Source: Endomicrobiia bacterium
Lineage (GTDB): Bacteria; Elusimicrobiota; Endomicrobiia; Endomicrobiales; Endomicrobiaceae
NCBI GenBank assembly: GCA_009782015.1
Contig: WQUP01000017.1
Location: 1-7,782, forward strand
DNA length: 7,782 nucleotides
Reading direction: 5' to 3'
Within the stretch, counting starts at the first letter, position 1; each line of letters opens with the position of its first letter. Positions 1 to 5,455 of the stretch are shown here, piece by piece. The translations under genes were made by a program, and so were the position numbers. The notes below the pieces were generated by a model that ran no database searches, was not told where the DNA came from, and saw only the letters and a list, made by a program, of their open reading frames with translations.

Positions 1-476
1 GGCAGCTTATACCCGACGAAATCGTAGTAGAGATGGCTCAAAAACGCCTTCAAAAAGACGACGTTAAAAAAGGGTTTCTTTTGGACGGATTTCCGAGGAC
101 GCTGAAACAAGCCGAAGCTCTTGACGCGATGCTCAAAAAAGAAAATATAAAAATAGACGGCGTTTTATCGATACAGATAGACAATGAAGAAGCCGTAAGA
201 AGAATTTCCGGCAGAAGAGTATGCACCTGCGGCGAAAGTTACCATTTGCATTTTTTGCCGCCTAAAAAAGAAAACACGTGCAATGCCTGCGGCAAAAGTT
301 TAGTCCAGCGCGCCGATGATAAGGAAGACGTGGTAAGAAACAGGCTGACGGTTTACGAAAACCAGACAAAGCCGCTCATAGATTATTACAAAAAAGCCGG
401 CATTCTTATCGGAATAGACGGACAGCAGAACGAAAAAGAAGTGTTTAAACAGATAGAAACGGCAATTAATAGTTAA
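1..476 (+). CDS. adk: Adenylate kinase, 3' part (5' end outside window)
   Basis: Adenylate kinase interconverts ATP + AMP and 2 ADP in the cytoplasm. The frame is open from base 3 ([11 protein letters not shown]...), so the ATG at 33 is internal; the P-loop and AMP-site start lie upstream of the window. Visible are the [10 protein letters not shown] motif after the AMP-binding region, the arginine-rich GRRVC entry to the LID, a LID with four cysteines (VCTCG and CNACG), the QRADD motif, and the family end [17 protein letters not shown]...IDG. The Cys-containing LID is the zinc-binding or structural type seen in many bacteria. The first Cys pair is spaced C-x-C here rather than the usual C-x2-C. 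The last codons and the TAA stop lie inside the left arm of the AT-rich repeat that follows. Position next to map and infA is the classical spc-operon order. Confidence 0.96.
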   Translation, partial: QLIPDEIVVEMAQKRLQKDDVKKGFLLDGFPRTLKQAEALDAMLKKENIKIDGVLSIQIDNEEAVRRISGRRVCTCGESYHLHFLPPKKENTCNACGKSLVQRADDKEDVVRNRLTVYENQTKPLIDYYKKAGILIGIDGQQNEKEVFKQIETAINS

Positions 477-644
477 TAGTGAATAATTAATAATTAAGCG
501 ACAGCCGTAAGACAAATGCAAATTAATGTAGTAACTGAGTTTGTCATTCTGCGGGGACGAATGTCTCTCGCAGAATCTATAGAAACAGCGGACGAAGTCC
601 GCACATAAATTATTAACTATTAATTATTAATTGTTAATTGTAGT
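459..644. repeat. AT-rich heptad-armed inverted-repeat element, adk-map gap
   Basis: The gap between adk and map is filled by an imperfect inverted repeat of about 186 bases. The left arm (459-497) and right arm (608-644) are both built on a 7-base period of TTAATAA/TTAATAG-like units. Aligning the left arm with the reverse complement of the right arm over 37 bases gives about 7 mismatches. The left end reads ACGGCA and the right end TGTAGT, and the pairing extends to these ends. The interior holds two compact hairpins (547-575 and 588-602). The left arm overlaps the end of adk and provides its stop. No transposase and no clear target-site duplication is visible. It could be a MITE-like element or a structured intergenic RNA. 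Confidence 0.8.
541..602. repeat. Loop module: GTCATT-palindrome-AATCT plus GAA-loop hairpin
   Basis: Within the loop of the larger element, TTCTGCG (547-553) pairs with CGCAGAA (569-575), and the inside can pair further (GGGAC with GTCTC). The stem is flanked by GTCA and TCT. A second hairpin follows, GCGGAC-GAA-GTCCGC (588-602), a perfect 6-bp stem with a 3-base loop. The GTCAT...ATC framing recurs at 5367-5404 and 7431-7528 with different stem sequences. Confidence 0.7.
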
Positions 645-645
645 T

Positions 646-660
646 AAATCCGAAGGATTT
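646..660 (+). promoter_or_regulatory. Hairpin containing the map ribosome-binding site
   Basis: AAATCC (646-651), GAA loop (652-654) and GGATTT (655-660) form a 6-bp stem ending two bases before the map ATG. The Shine-Dalgarno-like GAAGGA (652-657) lies in the loop and 3' strand, so the folded form would partly mask it. That it controls translation is inference. Confidence 0.5.
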
Positions 661-661
661 A

Positions 662-1447
662 ATGTTTTTTAAGAAAAGCAGCATAGAATTGAAGACGACC
701 GCAGAGATAGAAAAGATGAGAGTTGCCGGAAGAGTTACCGGGGAAATTCTCGAGAAGTTGTCCGAGATAATAAAGCCCGGAATAAGCACGAAAGAAATAG
801 ATAAGTTTGCCGAAAAATATATAAGGTCATTGAAAATGATACCGGCTTTTTTGGGAGTTAAGGGAGCGAGTTACCCTTATCCCGCTTCAGCCTGCGTATC
901 TATAAACGAAGAAGTCGTGCACGGGATTCCGAATGAATCCCGCGTGCTTAAATCGGGCGATATAGTTTCTGTGGATTTGGGAGTAATTTACGAAGGTTAT
1001 TATGGCGACGCAGCAAAGACCTACGCAGTCGGAAGTATCTCCGACACCGCCGCAAAGCTTTTGAAAATTACGGAACTTTCTCTTCAGAAAGGTATCGAAC
1101 AGGCTCTTCCCGGAAACAGGCTCGGAGACGTAGCTTTTGCGGTTCAAAAGACCGCCGAAGATGCCGGTTTTTCCGTGGTAAGAGATTTTGTCGGACACGG
1201 CATAGGCAGATCTTTACACGAAGAACCGCCTGTGCCCAATTTCGGAAAAGCGGGAACCGGAGTAAAGCTTGTTGCCGGAATGGTCATCGCGATAGAGCCG
1301 ATGGTAAATGCCGGCGGCTATCAAGTGTTTATGACCGGCGACGATTGGACGGTCGTAACGAAAGACGGCAGTTTGAGCGCCCACTTTGAGCATACGGTTG
1401 CTATTACTGAAAATGGAAATGAAATTTTAACAACAGTACGAAGATAG
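662..1447 (+). CDS. map: Methionine aminopeptidase, type I
   Basis: A cytoplasmic dinuclear metallopeptidase that removes the initiator methionine from new proteins. The 261-residue length fits type I enzymes without an extra N-terminal domain. All expected active-site residues are visible: His88 (VVHGIP), metal ligands Asp105 (SVDLG) and Asp116 (YYGDAAKT), His179 (GHGIGRSLHEEP), Glu212 (AIEPM) and Glu243 (HFEHTVAIT). The N-terminus, with ELKTTAEIEKMRVAGR, aligns with the usual family start, which supports the ATG at 662. Its ribosome-binding site AAGGA (653-657) is only four bases away and lies in a small hairpin. The order adk-map-infA-rpmJ is the common superoperon arrangement. Confidence 0.97.
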   Translation: MFFKKSSIELKTTAEIEKMRVAGRVTGEILEKLSEIIKPGISTKEIDKFAEKYIRSLKMIPAFLGVKGASYPYPASACVSINEEVVHGIPNESRVLKSGDIVSVDLGVIYEGYYGDAAKTYAVGSISDTAAKLLKITELSLQKGIEQALPGNRLGDVAFAVQKTAEDAGFSVVRDFVGHGIGRSLHEEPPVPNFGKAGTGVKLVAGMVIAIEPMVNAGGYQVFMTGDDWTVVTKDGSLSAHFEHTVAITENGNEILTTVRR

Positions 1448-1580
1448 AGTTTGGAGTTTAACGGCAGTGTTGAGAGCGGAGTTGTTGAGTTTCGGCGAAG
1501 CCGAAACCTATTAGCAGGTTTTCGCAAGGGAGTTTGTCCCAAGCGAAAACACATACACTCCACACTTCAAACTCCAAACT
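1448..1580. repeat. Compound inverted-repeat element, map-infA gap
   Basis: Directly after the map stop, AGTTTGGAGTTT (1448-1459) is perfectly complementary to AAACTCCAAACT (1569-1580), and weaker pairing continues inward. The right arm has a 7-base rhythm (ACACTCC, ACACTTC, AAACTCC). The interior holds two hairpins. One is GTTTCGGC-GAA-GCCGAAAC (1489-1507). The other is a two-tier hairpin of GTTTTCGC (1518-1525) with GCGAAAAC (1543-1550), enclosing GGG (1528-1530) with CCC (1538-1540). An 11-base tandem repeat, GTAGTTAGAAA twice (1581-1602), lies between the element and the infA ribosome-binding site. No T-run follows, so an intrinsic terminator is not supported. Confidence 0.8.
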
Positions 1581-1612
1581 GTAGTTAGAAAGTAGTTAGA
1601 AAAAGGTAAAAA

Positions 1613-1831
1613 ATGGCTAAAGAAGAAAAGATTGAAGTGGCCGGAAAAATTTTAGAATCTCTGCCGAACGCGATGTTCAAGGTTGAGATTGAAGGCGGAC
1701 ATGTCATTCTTGCCCATATCTGCGGCAAGATGAGAATGCACTACATTAAAATTTTGCCCGGCGATAAAGTAAAACTCGAACTCTCGCCTTATGATTTGAC
1801 GAGAGGCAGAATAACGTATAGAGAGAAATAA
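1613..1831 (+). CDS. infA: Translation initiation factor IF-1
   Basis: IF-1 binds the A site of the 30S subunit during initiation. The 72-residue protein is a single S1-like OB fold and shows the family hallmarks: [20 protein letters not shown] at the start, then [29 protein letters not shown], and the end [13 protein letters not shown]. Length and start match the family. AAAAGG at 1601-1606 is a correctly spaced ribosome-binding site. It sits between map and rpmJ, separated from each by a hairpin element rather than the short gaps common elsewhere. Confidence 0.98.
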   Translation: MAKEEKIEVAGKILESLPNAMFKVEIEGGHVILAHICGKMRMHYIKILPGDKVKLELSPYDLTRGRITYREK

Positions 1832-1836
1832 TAATA

Positions 1837-1922
1837 GAAGTTTAGAGGATTGGAAGTTTAGAGGTTTGGCAAAGACAAAGGCAGTTTCCAAACTTCCAAA
1901 CTTCTAAGCTCTCCAAGCTTCC
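1837..1922. repeat. Octad-like inverted repeat, infA-rpmJ gap
   Basis: The left arm (1837-1869) has an approximately 8-base rhythm of GGAAGTTT/AGAGGTTT units. The right arm (1888-1922) carries the complementary TTCCAAAC-like units. The arms pair imperfectly around a loop of about 18 bases. It starts five bases after the infA stop and ends just before the rpmJ ribosome-binding site. It has the same purine-arm-first polarity as the GAGTGAA hairpins, but the unit sequence and period differ. Confidence 0.72.
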
Positions 1923-1935
1923 AACGGAGTAATAA

Positions 1936-2049
1936 ATGAAAGTCAGAGCGTCGGTAAAACCAATTTGCCAGAAGTGCAGAGTAGTAAAACGCAAAGGCGT
2001 TGTCAGAGTTACATGTTCGGATCCCAGACACAAACAGAGACAAGGATAA
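1936..2049 (+). CDS. rpmJ: 50S ribosomal protein L36
   Basis: A 37-residue protein, too short for most ORF cut-offs. It begins [14 protein letters not shown] and ends [10 protein letters not shown], the L36 signature. Cys11, Cys14, Cys27 and His32 give the zinc-ribbon ligand set, so this is the zinc-binding (C+) form. It binds 23S rRNA in the large subunit. The ribosome-binding site is GGAG at 1926-1929, six bases from the ATG. CTCC at 1911-1914, in the preceding repeat arm, could pair with it. Confidence 0.97.
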   Translation: MKVRASVKPICQKCRVVKRKGVVRVTCSDPRHKQRQG

Positions 2050-2053
2050 ACAA

Positions 2054-2232
2054 CAGAGTGAAAAGTGGAGAGTGAGGAGTGAAGATACGACAACAGCAAA
2101 CGACGGTCCTTGTTGTATCTTCACTCTTCACTCCTCACTCTTCAATCTGAAATAAAATTAGTGGCGCGTTGCAAAAGATGTACAAAAGTTTAATCGCAGG
2201 TGTGTAAGTAAAAATTGGAGGGAAAGAAATGG
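2054..2232 (+). repeat. rpsM leader: GAGTGAA hairpin and copy 1 of a 179-base direct repeat
   Basis: The first half is a hairpin. The left arm (2054-2094) repeats GAGTGAA-like heptads and ends in GATACGACAAC. The right arm (2109-2149) is its imperfect reverse complement (TCTTCAC heptads), with about 7 mismatches in 41 bases and a 14-base loop. The second half is an unstructured-looking leader with GGCGCGTTGC, then AATCGCAGG, and the ribosome-binding site GGAGGG (2217-2222). The whole stretch, through the rpsM ATG, matches 2643-2821 without gaps at about 166 of 179 positions. Confidence 0.9.
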
Positions 2233-2636
2233 CCCGCGTAGCTGGAGTTGACTTGCCAAAAAACAAAAGACTTGATATAGCGCTCAGATATATTTACGGT
2301 ATCGGAGCCGCAATATCGAATGAAATCATTGCCGAACTCGAATTGGATCCCGCAAAAAGAGTTAAGGATTTGACCGAATCGGAAGTAAACAAGATCAATA
2401 ACCTTATAACGAAAAATCTGAAAGTTGAAGGCGATCTTAGAAGAGAAATACAGAGCAATATAAAAAGGCTCATAGAGATCGGAAGTTACAGAGGGATGCG
2501 CCACAGAAGAAATCTCCCGGTCAGAGGGCAGAGGACGAAAACTAACGCGCGTACAAGACGCGGCAAGAGAAAAACCGTCGGAGCGGGTAAAGCGGCAGCC
2601 CCGGCTGCAGGCGGCGCGGCGGCAAAGAAAGGATAA
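2229..2636 (+). CDS. rpsM: 30S ribosomal protein S13
   Basis: S13 sits in the head of the small subunit, contacting 16S rRNA, S19 and the subunit bridge. The start [14 protein letters not shown], the helix-hairpin-helix region [14 protein letters not shown], and the C-terminal [30 protein letters not shown] block are diagnostic. At 135 residues it is slightly longer than the common 115-125, because of a low-complexity Ala/Gly/Lys tail (about 117-135). GGAGGG six bases upstream fixes the start. The gene is bracketed by two near-identical 179-base leaders, so it lies between long direct repeats. Confidence 0.98.
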   Translation: MARVAGVDLPKNKRLDIALRYIYGIGAAISNEIIAELELDPAKRVKDLTESEVNKINNLITKNLKVEGDLRREIQSNIKRLIEIGSYRGMRHRRNLPVRGQRTKTNARTRRGKRKTVGAGKAAAPAAGGAAAKKG

Positions 2637-2642
2637 AAACTA

Positions 2643-2821
2643 CAGAGTGAAAAGTGGAGAGTGAGGAGTGAAGATACGACAACGGCAAACAACGGTTTTT
2701 GTTGAATCTTCACTCTTCACTACTCACTCTTCAATCTGAAATAAAAATAGAGGCGCGTTGCAAAAGACATACAAAAGGTTAATCGCAGGCGTGTAAGTAA
2801 AAATCGGAGGGAAAGAAATGG
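2643..2821 (+). repeat. rpsK leader: GAGTGAA hairpin and copy 2 of the 179-base direct repeat
   Basis: This is the second copy of the repeat before rpsM. The left arm (2643-2683) is identical to copy 1 over 41 bases. The right arm (2701-2738) and the leader differ at about 13 positions overall. The ribosome-binding site GGAGGG (2806-2811) and its spacing to the ATG are kept. One change (GTTGAATC for GTTGTATC) weakens the inner stem. Similarity ends two bases into the second codon of rpsK. Confidence 0.9.
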
Positions 2822-3216
2822 CGGAAGAAAAAAAGAGTACCGTCGGAGCGAAGAAGAAAATAAAATATACCGGCGGAGTGGCGAGAGCGTACATACTGTC
2901 TTCATTCAACAATACGATTGTCAATATAACCGACGAAAGAGGAAATACTCTGGTTTGGGCGTCAGCGGGCGGTTCCGGATTTAAAGGAACAAAAAAAGGA
3001 ACTCCTTTTGCCGCGCAGATGACGGCCGCGGCGGTAGGAAAAAAAGCTATGGACGCCGGAGTAAAACAGGTCGCGGTTTTTGTAAACGGCCCGGGATCAG
3101 GCAGAGAAACGGCGATAAGAGGCTTGCAGAGTTCGGGTCTTGGAATAACGGCGATAAAGGATATTACGCCGGTTCCTCACGACGGCTGCCGTCCTCCGAA
3201 ACCGAGAAGAGTATAA
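2818..3216 (+). CDS. rpsK: 30S ribosomal protein S11
   Basis: S11 forms part of the platform of the small subunit next to S18, S6 and the mRNA exit region. The 132-residue protein has a lysine-rich N-terminus, then [60 protein letters not shown], and the end [12 protein letters not shown]. All are family landmarks. The usual C-terminal HNGCRPPK reads HDGCRPPK here: Asp122 replaces the Asn that is converted to isoaspartate in E. coli S11. The start is set by GGAGGG at 2806-2811. Confidence 0.98.
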   Translation: MAEEKKSTVGAKKKIKYTGGVARAYILSSFNNTIVNITDERGNTLVWASAGGSGFKGTKKGTPFAAQMTAAAVGKKAMDAGVKQVAVFVNGPGSGRETAIRGLQSSGLGITAIKDITPVPHDGCRPPKPRRV

Positions 3217-3222
3217 TAAAGG

Positions 3223-3313
3223 CAGAGTGAAGAGGGTAAAGTGAAGAGTGAAGATACGGCAAAAACAACATCTTGCAGTATCTCCACTCTCCACTCTCCA
3301 CTCCCCACTCTCT
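3223..3313. repeat. GAGTGAA-type hairpin, rpsK-rpsD gap
   Basis: The left arm (3223-3261) has GAGTGAA-like heptads and ends in GATACGGCAA. The right arm (3273-3313) begins TTGCAGTATC and continues with TCTCCAC heptads. The loop is about 11 bases. The core GATACGGCAA...TTGCAGTATC is shared with the rplQ-mreB element, where extra sequence occupies the loop. Confidence 0.82.
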
Positions 3314-3324
3314 TAAAAGAGGAG
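3310..3324 (+). promoter_or_regulatory. rpsD ribosome-binding site with self-complementary arm end
   Basis: The rpsD Shine-Dalgarno AAGAGGAG (3317-3324) is preceded by CTCTT from the repeat arm. CTCTT-AA-AAGAG (3310-3321) can fold into a tiny hairpin. The pyrimidine-rich arm upstream (TCTCC, CTCCCC) offers further partners for GGAG. A role in translation control is inferred only from complementarity. Confidence 0.4.
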
Positions 3325-3332
3325 TTTAATAG

Positions 3333-3959
3333 ATGTCACGTTATTTAGAATCAGCATGCAAGTTGTGCCGCAGAGAAAAAGAAAAGCTTTTCCTTAAAGG
3401 AGAGAGGTGCACTTCCAACTGCACTCTCGACAGAAAGAGAGGCAAAAACGGTCCGGGACAGCACGGCGCCGGTAAAGGAAAGATGTCGGATTACGCAAAA
3501 CATCTTCGCGAAAAGCAGAAGGCGAGAAGAGTTTACGGGCTTACGGAAGAGCAGTTCCGCCACTATTACGAAACCGCCGAAAGAATGAAAGGCTCTACGG
3601 GCGACAATCTTCTTAAGCTTCTTGAACTGAGAATAGACAATGTCGTGTTCCGCATGGGGCTTGCCTCTTCGAAAAAGATGGCAAGACAGATAGTAAACCA
3701 CGGAAATATCGTCGTAAACGATAAGAAAATAGACGTTCCGCGCTATCAGGTAAAGGTCGGAGACACCATTACCGTTCCGGAAAAATACAAATCAAACAGC
3801 GTTTTGAAAAAACTGCTTGAAAAAACTTCGACAAATATTCCGGCGTGGCTTAGCCTAGACAAAAATCAGGTCGTCGGAAAGGTTGTCGGCGAGCCGCTTC
3901 CGGGCGAAAGTTCTCATCCGATAGACAGCCAGCTTATAGTCGAGTACTACTCAAAATAA
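3333..3959 (+). CDS. rpsD: 30S ribosomal protein S4
   Basis: S4 is a primary 16S rRNA-binding protein that nucleates 30S assembly; in E. coli it also represses its own operon. The 208-residue protein has an N-terminal zinc knuckle (Cys9, Cys12, Cys26, Cys30), the PGQHG motif (41-45), a helical domain, and the S4 RNA-binding domain from about 98 (LELRIDNVVFRMGLASSKKMARQIVNHG) to 150. The second Cys pair is C-x3-C, whereas many zinc-type S4 proteins have C-x4-C. The start is supported by GAGGAG nine bases upstream. Its place between rpsK and rpoA is the standard alpha-operon order. Confidence 0.98.
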   Translation: MSRYLESACKLCRREKEKLFLKGERCTSNCTLDRKRGKNGPGQHGAGKGKMSDYAKHLREKQKARRVYGLTEEQFRHYYETAERMKGSTGDNLLKLLELRIDNVVFRMGLASSKKMARQIVNHGNIVVNDKKIDVPRYQVKVGDTITVPEKYKSNSVLKKLLEKTSTNIPAWLSLDKNQVVGKVVGEPLPGESSHPIDSQLIVEYYSK

Positions 3960-3995
3960 ACTAACAGCTCAGCCTGTTAAGCGAGGTTATATAGC

Positions 3996-4967
3996 ATGAA
4001 AATGCCAGATTTGGAAAAATTACGCAAGCTTACTTTAGACGAGAAAACCGCTACGGAGTCCTACGGGCGTTTTACGGCCGAGCCTTTTGAGCGCGGGTAC
4101 GGGCACACGATAGGAAATTCGCTTCGCAGGATTCTTCTTTCAAGCCTTACGGGCGCCGCGATAACGTCGGTCAAAATTACGGGCGCTCTTCACGAATTCG
4201 CAGTGCTCAAAGGCGTAAAAGAAGACGTTGCGCAGATAATTTTGAACCTTAAAAAGATAAGAGTAAAACTTAACTCCGACGGCCCCGAGAAACTTTATCT
4301 CAAAGTTAAAAAAGCCGGCAAAGTTACCGCTAAAGACATCGAGAAAAACTCGAATGTCTCCATACTTAACGCCGAGCAGGAAATAGCCAACATAGACAAC
4401 GGAACCACGCTTGAAATGGAGCTTGAAGTTTCGTCCGGAAAAGGCTACGTTCTCGCCGACGAAATGAAATCGAGCAAATATGCCGTAGGCGCCATAGTGC
4501 TGGATTCTTTGTTTTCTCCGGTAACAAAGGTGAACTACGAAGTCGAAAATACCCGCGTTGAGCAGACTTTGAATTACGACAGGCTCGTCATGGAGATATG
4601 GACCGACGGTTCCGTATCGCCTAAAGACGCGCTTACCGAATCGGCAAAAATACTCAGAAACAGCCTTAATATTTTTACGGGAGCCGTTCCTGTAGAAGAA
4701 GAAGTCGAAGAAACCGGCGGGAAAGAAGATGAAAAGCTCGTTGAGCTGCTTGATCAGTCGCTTGGCATAATGGATCTCTCCACGAGATCTTCAAACAGCC
4801 TTAAAAACGCCGGCATAGAGACGCTCAGAGAACTTGTTTCCGTGACCGAAGAAGATATGATGGCTTTCGATAATTTCGGCAAACGCTCGCTTGAAGAAAT
4901 AAAAGAGAAGCTTGCCGAACTCGGATTGTCGCTCGGCATGGAAACGAAGAAGGGAGCAAAGAAATGA
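3996..4967 (+). CDS. rpoA: DNA-directed RNA polymerase subunit alpha
   Basis: Alpha dimerises to scaffold RNA polymerase assembly. Its C-terminal domain contacts UP elements and activators. The 323-residue protein is full length. The N-terminal domain shows FERGYGHTIGNSLRRILLSSL (31-51) and HEFAVLKGVKEDVAQIILNLK. A short acidic linker follows (about 231-248). The C-terminal domain (about 255-315) has LSTRSSNSLKNAGIETLREL, where Arg264 and Asn267 match the DNA-contacting RSxN of the family. The start at 3996 is preceded by GAGG (3983-3986); an ATG two codons later is possible. The 36-base gap after rpsD contains only a weak 6-bp hairpin (3962-3979). The last four bases overlap the rplQ start. 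Confidence 0.98.
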   Translation: MKMPDLEKLRKLTLDEKTATESYGRFTAEPFERGYGHTIGNSLRRILLSSLTGAAITSVKITGALHEFAVLKGVKEDVAQIILNLKKIRVKLNSDGPEKLYLKVKKAGKVTAKDIEKNSNVSILNAEQEIANIDNGTTLEMELEVSSGKGYVLADEMKSSKYAVGAIVLDSLFSPVTKVNYEVENTRVEQTLNYDRLVMEIWTDGSVSPKDALTESAKILRNSLNIFTGAVPVEEEVEETGGKEDEKLVELLDQSLGIMDLSTRSSNSLKNAGIETLRELVSVTEEDMMAFDNFGKRSLEEIKEKLAELGLSLGMETKKGAKK

Positions 4968-5317
4968 TAAAAACTTACAACGGGAGCAAACTCGGAGTTA
5001 CGAGTTCCCATAAAAAAGCGATGCTGAGAAATCTCGCGTCGGAACTTTTTCTTCACGAGAAGATAACGACGACTCTACCTAAAGCGAAAGAGCTTGTCAG
5101 TTATTCGCAAAAGCTTGTGACCAAAGCCAAAAAAGGCGGATTGCCGTCAATAAGAGCGGTCAACGGCGAGATAAACAACAAAGAAGCGGTCAAGAAATTG
5201 TTTGAAGTTCTTGTTCCGAGATATAAAGCAAGAAAAGGCGGATACACGCAGATACTCAAAACCGCCCCCAGACGCGGCGACAGCGCGGAAATGGCGATTG
5301 TGAGACTGGTAATATAA
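4964..5317 (+). CDS. rplQ: 50S ribosomal protein L17
   Basis: L17 is a large-subunit protein near the exit-tunnel rim. The 117 residues carry the family blocks KLGVTSSHKKAMLRNLASELFLHEKITTTLPKAKEL, then KLF...VPRYKARKGGYTQILKTAPRRGDSAEMAIVRLV. The N-terminus (MIKTYNGSKLG) departs from the usual MRHxxxGxKLG but keeps its length. The ATG overlaps the rpoA stop as ATGA, with GGGAG (4952-4956) inside rpoA, so translational coupling is likely. It closes the alpha operon, as in most bacteria. Confidence 0.97.
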   Translation: MIKTYNGSKLGVTSSHKKAMLRNLASELFLHEKITTTLPKAKELVSYSQKLVTKAKKGGLPSIRAVNGEINNKEAVKKLFEVLVPRYKARKGGYTQILKTAPRRGDSAEMAIVRLVI

Positions 5318-5455
5318 ACGGCAGAGTGAAGAGTGAAAAGTGAAGAGTGAAGATACGGCAAAGGACGTCATTGCGAGAAGGGACGAAGTCCCGACAAAGC
5401 AATCCGGAATAGTTGCAGTATCTCCACTCCCCACTCTTCAATCTCCACTCTTTCC
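5318..5455. repeat. GAGTGAA-type hairpin with occupied loop, rplQ-mreB gap
   Basis: It begins ACGGCA right after the rplQ stop. The left arm (about 5322-5360) is four GAGTGAA-like heptads followed by GATACGGCAA. The right arm (about 5413-5455) starts TTGCAGTATC and continues in TCTCCAC/TCTTCAA heptads. Arms and inner stem match the rpsK-rpsD hairpin. Here the loop additionally contains the GTCATT...AATC module. There is no terminal T-run. A promoter for mreB is not evident in it. Confidence 0.82.
5367..5404. repeat. Nested GTCATTGC-palindrome-GCAATC module
   Basis: GTCATTGC (5367-5374) and GCAATC (5399-5404) frame a perfect inner hairpin, GGGAC-GAA-GTCCC (5380-5392). ATTGC (5370-5374) pairs with GCAAT (5399-5403). 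Sequences of the GTCATTGCGAG...AAGCAATC type are common dispersed palindromes in many bacterial genomes. It lies exactly in the loop of the larger hairpin. Confidence 0.75.

Noticed and set aside
459..644. CRISPR array or phase-variable tract
   Set aside because: The 7-base units are degenerate, with no spacers, and the arms do not lie in a frame or promoter where repeat number would switch a gene.
2054..2149. Intergenic hairpins as intrinsic terminators
   Set aside because: The stems are long and imperfect, no T-run follows, and essential co-directional genes lie immediately downstream.
2178..2207. Possible leader peptide MYKSLIAGV upstream of rpsM
   Set aside because: The start codon is ACA in the duplicate before rpsK, and no ribosome-binding site precedes it.
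2150..2228. S4-binding alpha-operon leader pseudoknot upstream of rpsM
   Set aside because: The position would fit and S4 autoregulation is known in E. coli, but I could not see the nested complementary segments of that pseudoknot.
2162..2260. A second open frame through the duplicated leader into rpsM and rpsK in an alternative frame
   Set aside because: It has no start codon, begins right after a stop, and the two copies show non-conservative changes.
2486..2713. Minus-strand ORFs through the intergenic hairpins (here and at 1842-2124, 3097-3294, 5101-5441), with similar SLFTLHFSL-like segments
   Set aside because: The similar peptides are just the translated heptad arms read on the other strand. 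They run into conserved ribosomal genes on the opposite strand and have no family features.
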